Assembly (NCBI GenBank): GCA_960531495.1
Contig: OY482852.1
Location: 11,150,166-11,214,165, forward strand
Source of the DNA: Zeus faber
Lineage: Eukaryota > Chordata > Actinopteri > Zeiformes > Zeidae
DNA length: 64,000 nt
Direction of reading: 5' to 3'
Shown: positions 1 through 10,946 of the stretch, one piece after another
Position numbering within the stretch: position 1 is the stretch's first letter
How the letters are laid out: each line of letters starts with the position of its first letter
Made by a program: the position numbers and the translations under genes
Notes under the pieces: generated by a model
Databases searched by the model: none
The model's input: the letters and a program-made list of their open reading frames with translations, nothing else
What the model was told of the DNA's origin: nothing

Positions 1-111
1 ATTTGATAAAGATTTCAAATGAGCTGTTTGGAACGACTGAACCAGTCACATTGTTGTGTACGATACTTGCATCCTACTTTTTAATACAAACGTGCATACA
101 CGCATATATAC

Positions 112-954
112 CTTTTCTGTAGGTGGTTTGAGCCATGTAAAATGTCCAAAAATGGGTATAAAGGTTGCAATAAGTCCCAACATAGAGCAGAACAAGCTCA
201 TGATGTTCAGAGAAAGTGACAGCTTTGCCTGCAGAGAGGAGAGGCAATATGCTTGGGGGTCATTCACGTCGGGCAGAAATTTAAATGTTATGTTATTGAT
301 AATTTACCAAAAGCAAGGTGCATACGGTGCACAACTGTCCATTAGTTCACAATTTGTTTTAATTTCTTCATTTATTTTCCAAAACATACTTACCAAACAC
401 ATGTTTGGAGTTAGGCCTGCGGCAAAGGACATCACGCCGGTGATCATAAACTAAGATATAACAGTTAACAGTAAATTTTTGATTTGAAAAATATCATGAT
501 TATCTAGCATCAAGACAGCACAAATGTTTCATGAAGATGTTGCTGTATTAAAAAAAAACAAAAAACAAGGGGGACTTCGAATCGTTAAAATTTTCCTTTA
601 CCACAACGGGGGTAACAATGTATGCAGGCTCCAAGGAGAGTGTCATGCGCAGACCGAACAGGAACAGGCTGACCATGGCCTGGGTCGCCTGGGGAGCGCG
701 GGGAAAGGAAAAAGAGGGTGAAATGCACCGGAGGAGCCATTATCAGAGAGGGAGCGGCAACAGCAGTCGCGTGAGAAAAATAAATAGCGTACGCCGAGTT
801 GCCTTGGCCTGCCCTTCGAGAGGAAGACCTTGTAGGCGTCGATGTACACACAGTAAAGCTGATCTGGCATCAGAGCACACCCCTTGGCCTCCTTCAGGCT
901 CGCCAGGGGGATCCTGATGACCATGCGGCCGTCACATTGGACAGTTTGCTTCAT
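112..954 (-). CDS. MS4A (CD20-like) four-transmembrane protein, partial (last exon off left edge)
   Basis: Four coding exons read leftwards: 954-793 (54 codons), 688-602 (29), 459-ish to 403-ish (19 codons, 57 nt, starting FMITGVMSFAAG) and 228-112 (39). All introns are phase 0, 141 codons in view. Exon 1 ends with KGRPRQLG and exon 2 begins ATQAMVSLFLFG, which is the MS4A signature of a Lys-Gly-x-Pro-x-x-Leu-Gly stretch at the cytosolic edge of TM1. Exon 3 is TM2. Exon 4 (KLSLSLNIMSLFCSMLGLIA) resembles MS4A TM3. The TM4 exon should lie left of base 1. The ATG at 954 sits just after a TTTTTTCACAG acceptor, so a 5' UTR exon is likely further right. Family members are plasma-membrane or intracellular tetraspanning proteins of immune and other cells; a specific role cannot be read here. 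Oddities: the TM1 exon is 87 nt against 120 nt in the neighbouring homolog, removing most of the usual TM1-TM2 loop, and exon 1 uses a weak GTACGC donor. A decaying copy is possible. Confidence 0.72.
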
Positions 955-1139
955 TTGTCTGTGAAAAAACATCACAACTTGTTGTGATCAGAGTATCAAA
1001 AGTTTCCTTAATCCGTATGCTGCATGTGTGGGGGTTGTTTATGTTGATACATACCTTGTCGGATGTCTTCTCTCAGTCGCGGAGAGGGAATATGGAAATA
1101 GCAGCCTCTGCTCTGATGTGAGATGAACATGTTCTCAAT

Positions 1140-1365
1140 CTGTCCTCTCTCTCTCTCCCTCTCTCTCTGATGTCTATCTCACTGTCTGTGTCTCTCCCAC
1201 GTCCCACATGTATGAGGAAACACACACACACACACACACACCCACATAGACGCACGCACGCGCACACACACACACACACGCACACACGCGCACACACGCA
1301 CACACACGCACACGCGCCCACACACACACACGCGCGCGCCCACGCACACACACGCGCACCCATAA
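1140..1365. repeat. CT then CA/CG-type dinucleotide microsatellite
   Basis: A CTCTCT stretch is followed by an impure ACAC/ACGC tract (about 1218-1365). Apparent Cys/Val-rich or His/Thr-rich reading frames here are only repeat translations. Confidence 0.9.
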
Positions 1366-1560
1366 TGTAGTAACTTCTGCATTACTGATAATGCGATTAC
1401 TGTACTGCAATGAGAAAAAAATGTTGGCTTCTAATAATACAATAAAAAAAAAGAATAAAATTGTTCTATTATTATTATTCATACACAAAACAGATTCCAT
1501 ATTCAAATGTGCACAGTTGAAAAAAAAGAAGTTTGATGCTCATATGATGCAGAGATTATA

Positions 1561-2114
1561 AAAGGGGTGGACAAAAAGAATGGAAACACAATGAAAATAA
1601 GGAAAACACCCGTTTATTAATATCTTGTAAGGACCCATTAAGGAGTAAGGCCGCCATGGAAATCTACCTTGCACTCACCATGACATGCACCTGATCCTGT
1701 CAAACCCCATAATGCTCCTTGACCCTCACATGAGAATCGGTGACGGCCCCACCGTGCCTGTCCGCTAAAGATCCCCATCACATTATAAATATATATATAT
1801 GTTATTTAAAAGTCGGATTGAAGGCGTCCGATGGTTTTCTCCTGTAGGGGGTGAAATAGGACTCATTAGACCATATCACTGTGTCCACGGCAACCCTTTT
1901 TTTTTATGCGTGAAGCAAGAATTGTCCAACTACACCCGGGGTTCGGGTTCTGGGTTTTGCACCAGTCACAGATCTTTGTGCGTCGGCCTCGGATACAGCC
2001 GCGTCGTCAAACCCTGCACCGAGAAGATGTAGTTGTTGTTGAGGCGGCTTCAATCAAATGTCAATGTTTGGTACATGTTGTACATGCGACATTTCCACTA
2101 TTTTGTGCACACTT
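1561..2114. mobile_element. Candidate DNA transposon relic (MITE-like) with imperfect inverted ends
   Basis: The left end (AAAGGGGTGGACAAAAAGAA) and the reverse complement of the right end (AAAGTGTGCACAAAATAGTG) are similar over about 28 bp. A mariner/Tc1-like non-autonomous element would fit the end sequence and length. No coding capacity is visible and the target duplication is unclear. Confidence 0.4.
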
Positions 2115-2822
2115 TGTATGTTGCAACCCAACACCGAGGATGAGGAAGTCAAGGTGGGAAGATGGTTTTAGCTTCCAGGAAGTAAAAAAACACCTCGCTT
2201 GAGTTCCGCCGCGCGCTGAGATCTTAAACTGGTTCGAGGCAGAGAGAAGTATTTTGAAATACGCATCGGCTGCCCAAAATACATGGTAAGGAGTTGTTCA
2301 AACAGCCTTTATTCAACGTCGTTGAAATGTGGGGCTTGGTTTTTCTAGAATGCCTTGACAGGGCTAATCTGTGATTTTACATTTTGTGTGTGTGAATCTA
2401 TTTAACGGAACCATCCATGCGTCAGAATAAATCTCTATGAACTGTTTTAATAGAATGTTGCAAGCTGTAATCCACTTATCAGTCTGTCAAACATCATTTT
2501 CTCTCTTTGTCTTTTGTGAAACTAAACAAAAAACCTTAGTTTGGTATATACTGTATCTTGAGGTGTATTTTATTTCGGGGTTTTTTTTGTTATTATTTTT
2601 GGTTGGGGTTAAGGTCTGTTGAGCTCACCATTTAATCAATCCCCATAAAGAACTATAAAATGAGGAAAATCGTAATTTTAATTGTCCAATAGGCAGCATA
2701 TAGCTGAGGCAAATGTTGTTTATTTTTGTTTTTGTACATATTATTTTATAGCTAATGCCGGAAAGAGAAGTTGTTTTATTAAAATTACATTATTAAAATG
2801 CTCGCTTCCATGTCAAAGAGCT

Positions 2823-5800
2823 ATGGCTTGTGTGGACATTCCCATGAGCATTGAGAGTCCTGAGGGGGAGCTGGAGGAGAAGTCCCAGAGCGTCACTCTG
2901 GTCAAAAATTACCAGCCGTACAAATTCCTGCCTCCAGCGAAAGAACCTCTGCACCACCTGCTGCAGAAACAGGCGGGTGTGCTGGGGGTAAGAAGCAGCC
3001 GAAAACACCCGAATGCGTATAAACTGCATCTGAGAATAAATGTATAATCTGGGAACAAAATCCATAAAATGGTAATATATGGAAAAATTGGAAAATATAC
3101 AATAACTGTACACGATAAGATATAGCAAATATAATAATATGTTAAAATGTATGTAATTATCTTGTAAGCTTTATCATGTATTCAAAATATTTAAATGTAA
3201 TATAAAATAATATTATAAATGATATTAAAACGCTTTGGACAAAAGCATCTGCAAAATTATGGAATGGAATGTTATGGGATGTCATTTTCCCTCTTGTCAG
3301 TCTTTACAGTTGGCAAGTGGCCTCCTGTGTCTCGGAGTGGGAATGCTTTTCGCGCCAACTGAACAGATGGGTGACTCTCTTCACACACTCTTCCGAATCT
3401 CCTTCCTGACTGGTGTACTTGTAAGTAGATGTATTCCTCAAACAGAACTACATTGAATGATACATGTTGAAAAACAAGTAGTACGCTATACTGTACTAAA
3501 CTAGACTAGACTATACTACACTAGACCGCTCTACACTATACTATATTATCGTATAGTACACTACACTACACTATACCATACTATATTATATTATACTATA
3601 GTACACTACATTATATTAAATTATATTATACTACACTACACTACACTATACTATATTATACTAAGATAAAGAGAAGATAAAGATACTTTATTAATTAAAA
3701 AAGGGATATTCCAGTGTTGCAACAGCAATGACATACATACATGACAAAACACACATAATTTACAAAAACACACGTCAATTACTACATATATGTATATACA
3801 GTATAAATATATATATATATGTATATACATATATATATCAATACATATATACACACATACTATATATACACATACACATACACATACACACATATATACA
3901 TATATACAGATACACAGACATACATATGTTTATACATATACATAAACTATACTACACTGCATTATACTATACTATACTAAACTAGACTAGACTACACTAA
4001 ACTACATACTATACTCAAAACTATAATAGACTATACTACACTACACTACACTATACTACACTACATCACACACTACATGCTCTACTCTATGCTATACTAA
4101 ACTACACAAGACAAACTACAGTACACTACACTACACTACATACTATATTCTATACTATACCATACTGTGCTACGCTATACTATAATATACTATACTAAAC
4201 TATAATACACTACACAAGATACTATACTCTATGCTTTACTATACAATACTATACTATATACAATACTCTATGCTATACTATACCATACTATACTATATAC
4301 TATACTATACTATACTATACTATACTATACTAAGTTACACTATATACTATACTCTATACCAGGGGTGGGCAAACCTTTTGGCTCGAGGGCTACATTTAGT
4401 TTTTAAAACTGACCGGGGATTAGTAGGTGAGGTGAAAAATGAGCAAGTATAAAGTGTAAAATATATGTGAAATCTATTTCCTCTTATCCCATTTTTTAAT
4501 TCATAAATTCATTTTTAAATAAAAAATACAACAATTCACAATTGATGGATTTAATGAGAACAGTGTTGCTGGTGTAGTTTATTTTATGTATTATTTAACT
4601 GCTCACCACATTTGTATACCTATTTAATAACCCATGTATTCTATATATCATTTACACATATACACAAACAACACAAAAATATTTTCACACCTCTTTAGCC
4701 GGGCACCCACACACACCCACACCCACACACACACACAGGCACACTCACACACCAAAAGGAAAAATACATATCTGACAGATTCTCCAATAACTTCAACAGC
4801 GCTTGACTTTATACTTTAACGTCGAAATCATGTATACTTTTCTAATTTCATCAAGATTTTCACTTTGGCCAGACTTTTACATTTTCACTTTGGCCAAACT
4901 TTTAACAAATTATCCTTTTAATCAGATTCTTTCATCATGCCCTCTTCCCCATTCTGCTTTTCCCCATTTCTTCTCAAACTTTATTTTTCATCTTTTAAGC
5001 CTTTAACTTGTAACTCTTTTTGCTTCATTTTTCATCTTACTTTAGGCTTTTAACTTTAATCCCTTTTTAATTTTTTATCTTTTTCATCTTACTTTAGGCT
5101 TTTAACTTTTATCTCTTTTTCATTTTTCATCTTTTTCATCTTACTTTAGGCTTTTAACTTTTATCTCTTTTTCACTTTTCATCTTCATTCATATAATTGT
5201 ATTTTGAGTCAATTCCCCTGGCCAGGGTTATTTCCTCTTTGTTTTTCATACCTAGATTCGATTATATTATATTTTCATTCGGCCAACTTTCACGCAGCAT
5301 TTAATGTACACATGTCTTACTTTTTAAGGAGATACGGGCCCTGTATCCATTAATCTTGCATGGTTATTTAAATAACTTTTGGCTACTGGTTCTGCCATTC
5401 TACAATTACTTTTAACTTCTACTTTTTCCACATCTTTTAAGCCTTTATCTTTTACTTTTAACTTCATCTTTTATTTCTCTCGTCTCTATTCTCTATTTCA
5501 ACTTAATTCTCTCTTTCTTCGTTCATTATTCTCTTATTCCCCTTATTTACGTCTTTTACAACTTAATAAACCCCAATTTAGACGGAAACTCACTTCACAC
5601 ATCAACACATCATCTCCATCTCCGCACAGTTTTGCTCTTGTCAGTTTAGCGTATCTGCCCAAAATACTACCACTTCAAAAACCACACACTGCTCAATTTT
5701 TGAGGTAACACTCACCCTGCGAGTAATAATTTGCTGGAGCAGGCAGCATGAGGTGAGGCCCAGCAGATCCTGTTCGTGACGCCACTTTGTAGTTTCTTGA

Positions 5801-8800
5801 TGAATTTGATGTGTTGATGAAGAAGGAGTGACCGCTGACGCTGACTTGAGTAAAACAATAGATTTACTACAAAAGAACAGCATCAGACCAGACTTTGCCT
5901 AGGAAGTCCAGGAGAGACCCAAGCCGGAAGGATTCTCTGTTGAATGAGACACGGCGGTTTCTTTTGTGCTTGCCCAAAGACAATGGTGACCACTTTGTTC
6001 CCCTACATAGGTCAAAGGACACATTCCACCTCCCTTATCTCCGGGCCCCCTGGCAATGGGCTCTCTCTCTTGGGACCCCTGGCACCGTCTCTTAGTAATT
6101 ATCTTATACGATGGGGCTGTCTTGGGACGCCAGACCCTCCAAGACACCTCACTGGTTCACCCTTTTTTGCCAGCGCATCACAATCTTGTGCCACTTTCGT
6201 TGTGGAAATTGGTAGGACAGCGCTCAGGTGTTCATCAGTAAGCTGGGCTCTGTGGCGTGTTTTGTTGATGTTCATCACACACAGAGGTAGAGCCAAATAA
6301 CACCAGCATCTTCTGTGTCAACGGTTCGGATGTCTGACAGCTTTGTCTCATTCGGTGAAGCATTAAACACGTCCAGTTTGACGGAGTCTAACTCCTCCTT
6401 TAGGTGAAGTCAGACTGGAGATCAATCAGCTCCAACTGCAATTCCTGCGACGCTGCCTCATGATCAACTGACACGGGACATGACACCGGCTGAGGTGACT
6501 CCTCAAACTTTTCAAAATCAGAGATGCGTGTCATTTGTTAAGAGAACAAAGTCAGTTTTACCTCGACGGCGTCCACGTTTGAATTTATGTCATGTACAAA
6601 CTGATCTTTCCCTTGTAGCTTCACGTTCAGCTCGTTCACGTGTGCCAGTATTTCCACAGCGAACGCCAAATCCCAAAGCCAGCGTGCGTCTTTCCTCATT
6701 AACTCCAGAAATGAGCCGACCCCCCCCTCTGAGCTGCCACACTCGCTGACACACTTTCCCCAAACTTAACCACCGGACGTTGGAGCGGTCAAGTAAGTCC
6801 CGGTGACGAGTTGTTGGCATAGTTACCGTGCTTGGTGTCTGCTAATGTTGTATTCCTGCTTGGCAAATCAGACACACCGCCTTTGATCGCACTTTGGTAA
6901 AAAAAAATATATTTTGCAGTCCCATCTTTGTTGAAAACCCGCGTTCGCCGTCAATTTTGCGCTTTTGTTGTCCGCTCATTTTGTTATGGGTGACGCATAC
7001 GTGACGATCAGGTGAAGTGAAGAACAGTGACTTGACGTCAGAGAGGGCCCGGCAATGCGGCGTCTGGTGGTTCATTAACTGTTAAGTGTTAACTGTTAAC
7101 TGTTGCATTAAGTATTACAGGACAAATAACGGTGAAATTAATACTACAAATTTAAATATATTATAGGATTGTTGTTAATGTAAACACCTCGCGAGTCGGA
7201 TTAAACAACACCCGGCTGTAGTTTGCCCACCCCTGCTCTATACTATACATCACTACACTATGCTATACTTTACTACATTACTACACTGTACTATATTATA
7301 CTATAATATACTATACTACACTACACTACTGTACACTATACTATATACTATACTCTACTATTCAATACTACGCTATACTAACACTACACTACGCCGCACT
7401 GCACCACACTTTACCGTACTATACTATACTACGCTACACTACATACTGTACTCTATACTATACCATACTATGCTGTACTACACTATACTATATTACACTA
7501 TACTATGCTACACTACATACTATACTATACCATACTCTGCAATACTATACTATACTATACTATACTATACTATACTATATGCTTTCATTACATTTCACTG
7601 CATATATGTATGAAAGTATGTATATGTATGTGACAAATAAAAATCTTGAATCTTGAATCTTGAATCTATACTATACTATATGCTATACTTTACTATACTA
7701 TACTATACTATACTATACTATACTATACTATACTATATGCTATACTTTACTATACTATACTATACTATACTATATGTTATACTTTACTATACTATATGGA
7801 TTGGATTTCATGAGTGTAGTCGATGGTCTTTGAATTCACACAGTTTTGTACAACACAGTTTTCCATTTTTCATCAAATAAAATACATCATCGTTGTGCGA
7901 TCTCTCGTTCTCAGTTTGTTGCCACCGGGCTCTTAGTCAACCTGCTGTACAAGTATCCAGAGTTACTACCTGTAAGTACGAGCTGCGTCGTCGCGCAACA
8001 TTTTGCAAAAATAGATGAGCCGATGAAACAAATCTAGTCATAATAATTGGCAAGTTTGACCATTTCACAGGAATGCTTCGCCCTGAACTGTGGCTGCACG
8101 ACTGTGGGAGCAGTGGAAGTGGCTCTAACAATCGTCGACATAGCGAACTGGCACCCGTTCTATGAACATCATTTGAGGGTGAGAGCCAAATACTGTACGC
8201 TGTTTCAATTGCTGGTGGCGGGGTCCGCATTTCCTGGCGAAGACGCACTGGCGAGCGCTGGAAGTGAAAGGCAGCTGCGGTGAATTTGATAAAGGGGCCG
8301 AGCTGGCAGTGTTCAGTAGACTGTTGTTGAAAAAGTACAGCACTCCATGATGGTAGACCTGGATGAAGTAAAAAAAAACCCGAAAAGACAAATGTTGCAG
8401 TTTTTAATGGAATTCTAAGACTTGTAGTGTCATCCACCCAACATAGACAATCTCATGGATTGGCACTTTAATATGACATGAATACTAGTAGTGCATGTAA
8501 CCCCTGAGTTATTATTCATTGTCAAATGCTGTACACCTATTATCACAGTGTGACTCAGTGAACTCTGGATTAGATGGAGATAGTACGTGCGCTCTCAATA
8601 TTTTAAGGATCAACCAAAATCAATCACCTGTAACTGAATTAAACACGTGTTTGATGTGCCTTGGTGTCAGGGAATTTAATAAATACCTCTCCAACAAAAC
8701 TTCTGATCGTCAAAAAGCCTTGTCCAATGCATTTGCGCCACCATGAAGGGCTGATTGCCGCTCCATAGGCTGTGAGTTATGTATATGACTTATTTTGAAA

Positions 8801-9595
8801 GGTGATTCTATACCTTTCATAATGTGAATATTCTGGGACCCTATGGGTCTATTCTGCAGAGAACAGAAAGCCCATTTGTCCGACAGCCTGTTGTGCCGAA
8901 AAGAAACACCCATTGCTCCAACAGCCCATTGCTCCAAAACCCACAAACTCCCTAACCCTAACCCTAACCCTAACTCTAACCCCGACTGCTCCGCTCAAGC
9001 CCTTTGAGTCCTGTGTCAGGCTCCAAAGAGCAGAGGTTCCCAACCACCGGGCCGCGGACCGTGGCACGTGCCACTGTGAGGAGGCGCGCAGGAAATTTAA
9101 AGAGATCTCCTCACCTGGTGGAGCATTGTGTATTTTCAAAGCAAGGCCCGTTTTTTTCGGGGTAATGGGCCGTCGGAACAATGGGCAGTCCCCGTCGGGC
9201 CGCTGAACAGTGATGCTCTCAGCCGCGAAACTAGCCTGCTCCCAACCCGACCAGCTTCGAGGCATATGTTGCCGTGGTAACATAGCATCTTCTTAGTGGG
9301 CTCTTAGGAATTCTCTTATACTGGTAGTTAGTCAGGCAAGGGGAATTCAGATGCAGAGGTGGATCTTTGTCAACGGTTCATCTCAACAAATATGTCAGGT
9401 CTGTAAAAGCAGCACGGAGGATTAGATTAACTTGATTTTTTAAAATATATTTCATGTAATCAAAGTTTCTTTTTCTGACAGATCAAGCTGTTGGAGCTTT
9501 TGCTGGTCGGGCTCTGCATTCCCATCTCTCTCACTCTGTGCTTCTGGATTCGTAAGGAGATAAGGAGGAATTCAGCGTCGTCTCCACTCGCCTAA
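2823..9595 (+). CDS. MS4A/TMEM176 (CD20-like) four-transmembrane protein, complete
   Basis: Five coding exons, all introns phase 0: 2823-2987, 3301-3420, 7915-7971, 8071-8178 and 9482-9595, giving 187 aa. All splice sites are GT-AG with good consensus (GTAAGA, GTAAGT, GTAAGT, GTGAGA). TM1 is about residues 56-73 (SLQLASGLLCLGVG), TM2 about 85-107, TM3 about 117-140 and TM4 about 151-173 (IKLLELLLVGLCIPISLT), followed by a short basic tail (RKEIRR). By family precedent both termini are cytosolic. Exon 1 ends QAGVLG at the same place as the homolog at 112-954, and the 57 nt TM2 exon is identical in length, so the two are paralogs. The ATG at 2823 was chosen because residues before it look like 5' UTR. 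MS4A proteins modulate receptor signalling and calcium entry; this member's function is not known. It could be annotated as a TMEM176-like protein, a related family. Confidence 0.82.
3663..3722 (-). mobile_element. 3' tail of a non-LTR retroelement (antisense)
   Basis: Read on the minus strand: TGGAATATCCC, a few T/A bases, AATAAAGTATC, then short TTATC-type repeats. This is the common fish LINE 3' end (TTTCCC...ATAAAGTATCTATC pattern). Comparable tails occur at 17600, 22201 and 38230. Confidence 0.55.
4352..4359 (+). repeat. Left target-site duplication of the hAT element (CTCTATAC)
   Basis: The 8 bp CTCTATAC abuts the left CAGGGG end and is repeated exactly at 7236-7243. It fits the hAT preference nTnnnnAn. 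Confidence 0.85.
4685..4755. repeat. CA microsatellite inside the hAT element
   Basis: ACACACCC/ACAC tract within the AT-rich left half of the element. Confidence 0.8.
5036..5190. repeat. 52 bp tandem minisatellite, about three copies
   Basis: The phrase CTTACTTTAGGCTTTTAACTT recurs at 5036, 5088 and 5140, an exact 52 bp period. The copies lie in T-rich sequence inside the hAT element, probably leader sequence of the nested LTR element. Confidence 0.8.
5788..6146 (-). mobile_element. Candidate LTR with adjacent primer-binding-like site, nested in the hAT
   Basis: Read on the minus strand, a 359 bp segment begins TGTCTTGG and ends ACTACA (TGT...ACA ends). It is followed within 3 bases by TGGCGTCACGAACAGG, which looks like an LTR-retrotransposon primer-binding site starting with TGG. 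It starts just after the conserved end of the hAT transposase, so it inserted into the hAT. A TATAAG box-like and AGTAAA-like signal lie inside. The second LTR and coding region are not recognised. Gypsy-like is my guess. Confidence 0.4.
6159..6979 (-). pseudogene. hAT transposase remnant (BED/GTF2IRD2- or ZBED-like), broken
   Basis: Three fragments read leftwards. Near 6979-6842 the start MSGQQKRKID leads to a VCLIC motif, the BED zinc-finger region. Near 6785-6545 are VRWLSLGKVCQRV and, in another frame, FAVEILAHVNELNVKLQGKD, typical of hAT catalytic-domain proteins. Near 6275-6159 are MNINKTRH and LTDEHL, the C-terminal dimerisation region. Frames change between fragments, stops intervene and much of the middle is missing, so no transposase can be made. 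The order matches the family. Confidence 0.82.
7236..7800. repeat. CTATA pentanucleotide satellite, right block, starting with the hAT target duplication
   Basis: Continuation of the array at 3481-4359. Bases 7236-7243 are the second CTCTATAC copy. It is interrupted near 7590-7672 by non-satellite sequence ending in CTTGAAT repeats. Confidence 0.9.
7628..7672 (+). mobile_element. Retroelement 3' tail with (TCTTGAA)n
   Basis: ACAAATAAAAA followed by three TCTTGAA units, the usual form of a LINE/SINE 3' end. Only the tail is recognisable. Confidence 0.5.
8869..9191. repeat. Composite repeat with inverted CCCATTGxTCCGAC-type arms
   Basis: The left arm has CCCATTTGTCCGAC and CCCATTGCTCC motifs (8870-8935). 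The right arm has their reverse complement (GTCGGAACAATGGGC at about 9170-9187). Between them are telomere-like repeats and a hAT-like end (CAGAGGTTCCCAACC, about 9030). Not coding. It lies between the fourth and fifth exons of the MS4A-like gene. Confidence 0.6.
8950..8979 (-). repeat. Interstitial telomeric repeat (TTAGGG)n
   Basis: Four exact CCCTAA units followed by one CTCTAA. Embedded in the composite repeat, so more likely transposon-carried than a chromosome-fusion scar. Confidence 0.85.
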
Positions 9596-9809
9596 AAATC
9601 AAAAACAAGTTTCAGTCTGCTTTGAACCTTGTATTATGTTGGCCAGATTCAACCCAAATTTAGGCGTTTAACTTGTTTCAGCCTGAGGCCAGGGGACTTT
9701 CACCTGATTTGGGGTCATGATCTCCTATACAGAATATTGACATCTTGATGCTTTTGTTTATGTCTATAAGTGCTTTGCCTACCGTTTTGATGCTTTGGAC
9801 AGTTTTGAG

Positions 9810-9818
9810 TCTCGCTCA

Positions 9819-9877
<59 letters not shown>

Positions 9878-9900
9878 GCTCACACACATGCACACACACA
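9810..9900. repeat. CT/CA microsatellite
   Basis: CTCTCTC followed by a long ACAC tract in the likely 3' UTR of the MS4A-like gene. Confidence 0.9.
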
Positions 9901-10095
9901 CTGTAGTGTGTGCTGTATTTTTATTAAAAACAAATTCAATTGAACTATTCCTCCGACTGTTTTGATGTGAGTTACATTTGTCATCGTGTTGAGGCCACTG
10001 GGGGCAGCGCGTCATCATGAATGTTCTTGTGCCAATTCTCAAATGAAACGCAAGACAAACATTACATGTGTTAGTTACTAAAATCATGCACAGCA

Positions 10096-10101
10096 AATAA
10101 A
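10096..10101 (+). terminator. Candidate poly(A) signal AATAAA for the MS4A-like gene
   Basis: AATAAA 501 bases after the stop codon, followed by GT/T-rich sequence from about 10121. It is the first canonical plus-strand signal I noticed after the stop. Confidence 0.45.
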
Positions 10102-10940
10102 AATAACATGCACATTATGACCATCATGTTCAGTTTGATGAATAATTAGTGCATGTCATGGGCTTTGTGATGAAAAAGGAGTGACATCAAGGGAAACCTG
10201 TCTTATGTGGATATAAAAAACGAAATATCTGGTCAAGTGCTGGTGCCATGAGGATCATTTGAAATCATAAATATTTACTTTTTGAGGAGGGTTAAATATT
10301 CATATCTCACAATTTTGACTTTTATAGCAACGGTCATTTCTTGCCGAAACAGCATTCATTGGTTAAACATTGAAACATACAAGGGTGATTGTGATGTTGC
10401 CACAGGTTCCTCTTATCTGAAACTAGTGCGGTTTTCCGTTTCAGGCTAACCCGTACCATCACATCTCCAGAAGAGACGTTCTGTGGTGTTGTGGTCGGGG
10501 TAAATTTGTACTCGGTCGGACAAGATGGGGCGAATGGTGGAAAATAAATGACAGTTAGACAGAGTGTTATTAAACTTGTGCTTAACCATCAGTCGCTGTT
10601 TGTTCTCATGGTGTTTCTCCATGCGCAGAAAAGCCCTTTGCTTGTGGCTTTGAGTTTGTGCTTTGGTATCAGTTGATGTGATCAGCACTCTCTTATTTTC
10701 AGATACCCTTTGAAAAAAAAAAAGAGAATGTAAATTCTAATTACAATATAATGGATGGTCCCGCTCGTTGCAATCTATGTGCATGTGTTATGAATCTTTT
10801 CTCATATCAAACTTGAACCCATGAAATTCATACATTCAACATTTTTGGTTTAACATTTAATACATTATCTAATAATCTGTACAGAATTGCAATACACAGA
10901 TACCATGAAACGTTTAAGGAAGAAACTGTTTTTCTGGTGC

Positions 10941-10946
10941 TTTATT
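10941..10946 (-). terminator. Candidate poly(A) signal for plekhg4b
   Basis: TTTATT on the plus strand is AATAAA on the minus strand, 314 bases past the plekhg4b stop codon. Confidence 0.45.

Larger units (their letters stand above)
955..2822. other. Intergenic space between the head-to-head MS4A-like genes
   Basis: The two start codons (954 minus, 2823 plus) are 1.87 kb apart. The space holds a CT/CA microsatellite (about 1140-1365), a likely DNA-transposon relic (1561-2114) and AT-rich sequence from 2300 on. No coding exon is supported. Promoters and non-coding first exons of both genes should lie here. A TTTTATAG acceptor-like site near 2750 could begin the 5' UTR part of the plus-strand first coding exon. 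Confidence 0.6.
3481..4359. repeat. CTATA/TACTA pentanucleotide satellite, left block
   Basis: Long impure array of ACTAT-type pentamers in intron 2 of the plus-strand MS4A-like gene, with a TA/CA-rich interruption at about 3780-3950. It continues at 7236 on the other side of the hAT insertion. Confidence 0.9.
4360..7235 (-). mobile_element. hAT-superfamily DNA transposon, 2.88 kb, degenerate
   Basis: The ends are a perfect 15 bp inverted repeat: CAGGGGTGGGCAAAC at 4360-4374 and its complement at 7221-7235. They are flanked by a perfect 8 bp duplication, CTCTATAC. CAGGGGTGG-type ends and 8 bp duplications are hAT hallmarks. The minus strand holds transposase fragments in family order (BED-type N terminus near 6979, middle near 6785-6545, C-terminal dimerisation region near 6275-6159), broken by frameshifts, stops and a nested LTR-like insertion. 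The element sits in intron 2 of the MS4A-like gene, inside the CTATA array. It is not autonomous now. Confidence 0.88.

Noticed and set aside
1073-1506. Several Cys/Val-rich or His/Thr-rich open frames
   Set aside because: They are translations of the CA/CG microsatellite; the same happens at 3651-3985, 9779-10096, 50289-50981, 51635-52164, 53096-53510, 55855-56356 and 57483-57834.
8849-9283. 144-codon open frame on the minus strand
   Set aside because: It crosses inverted repeat arms, telomeric repeats and a hAT-like end; no domain or splice support.
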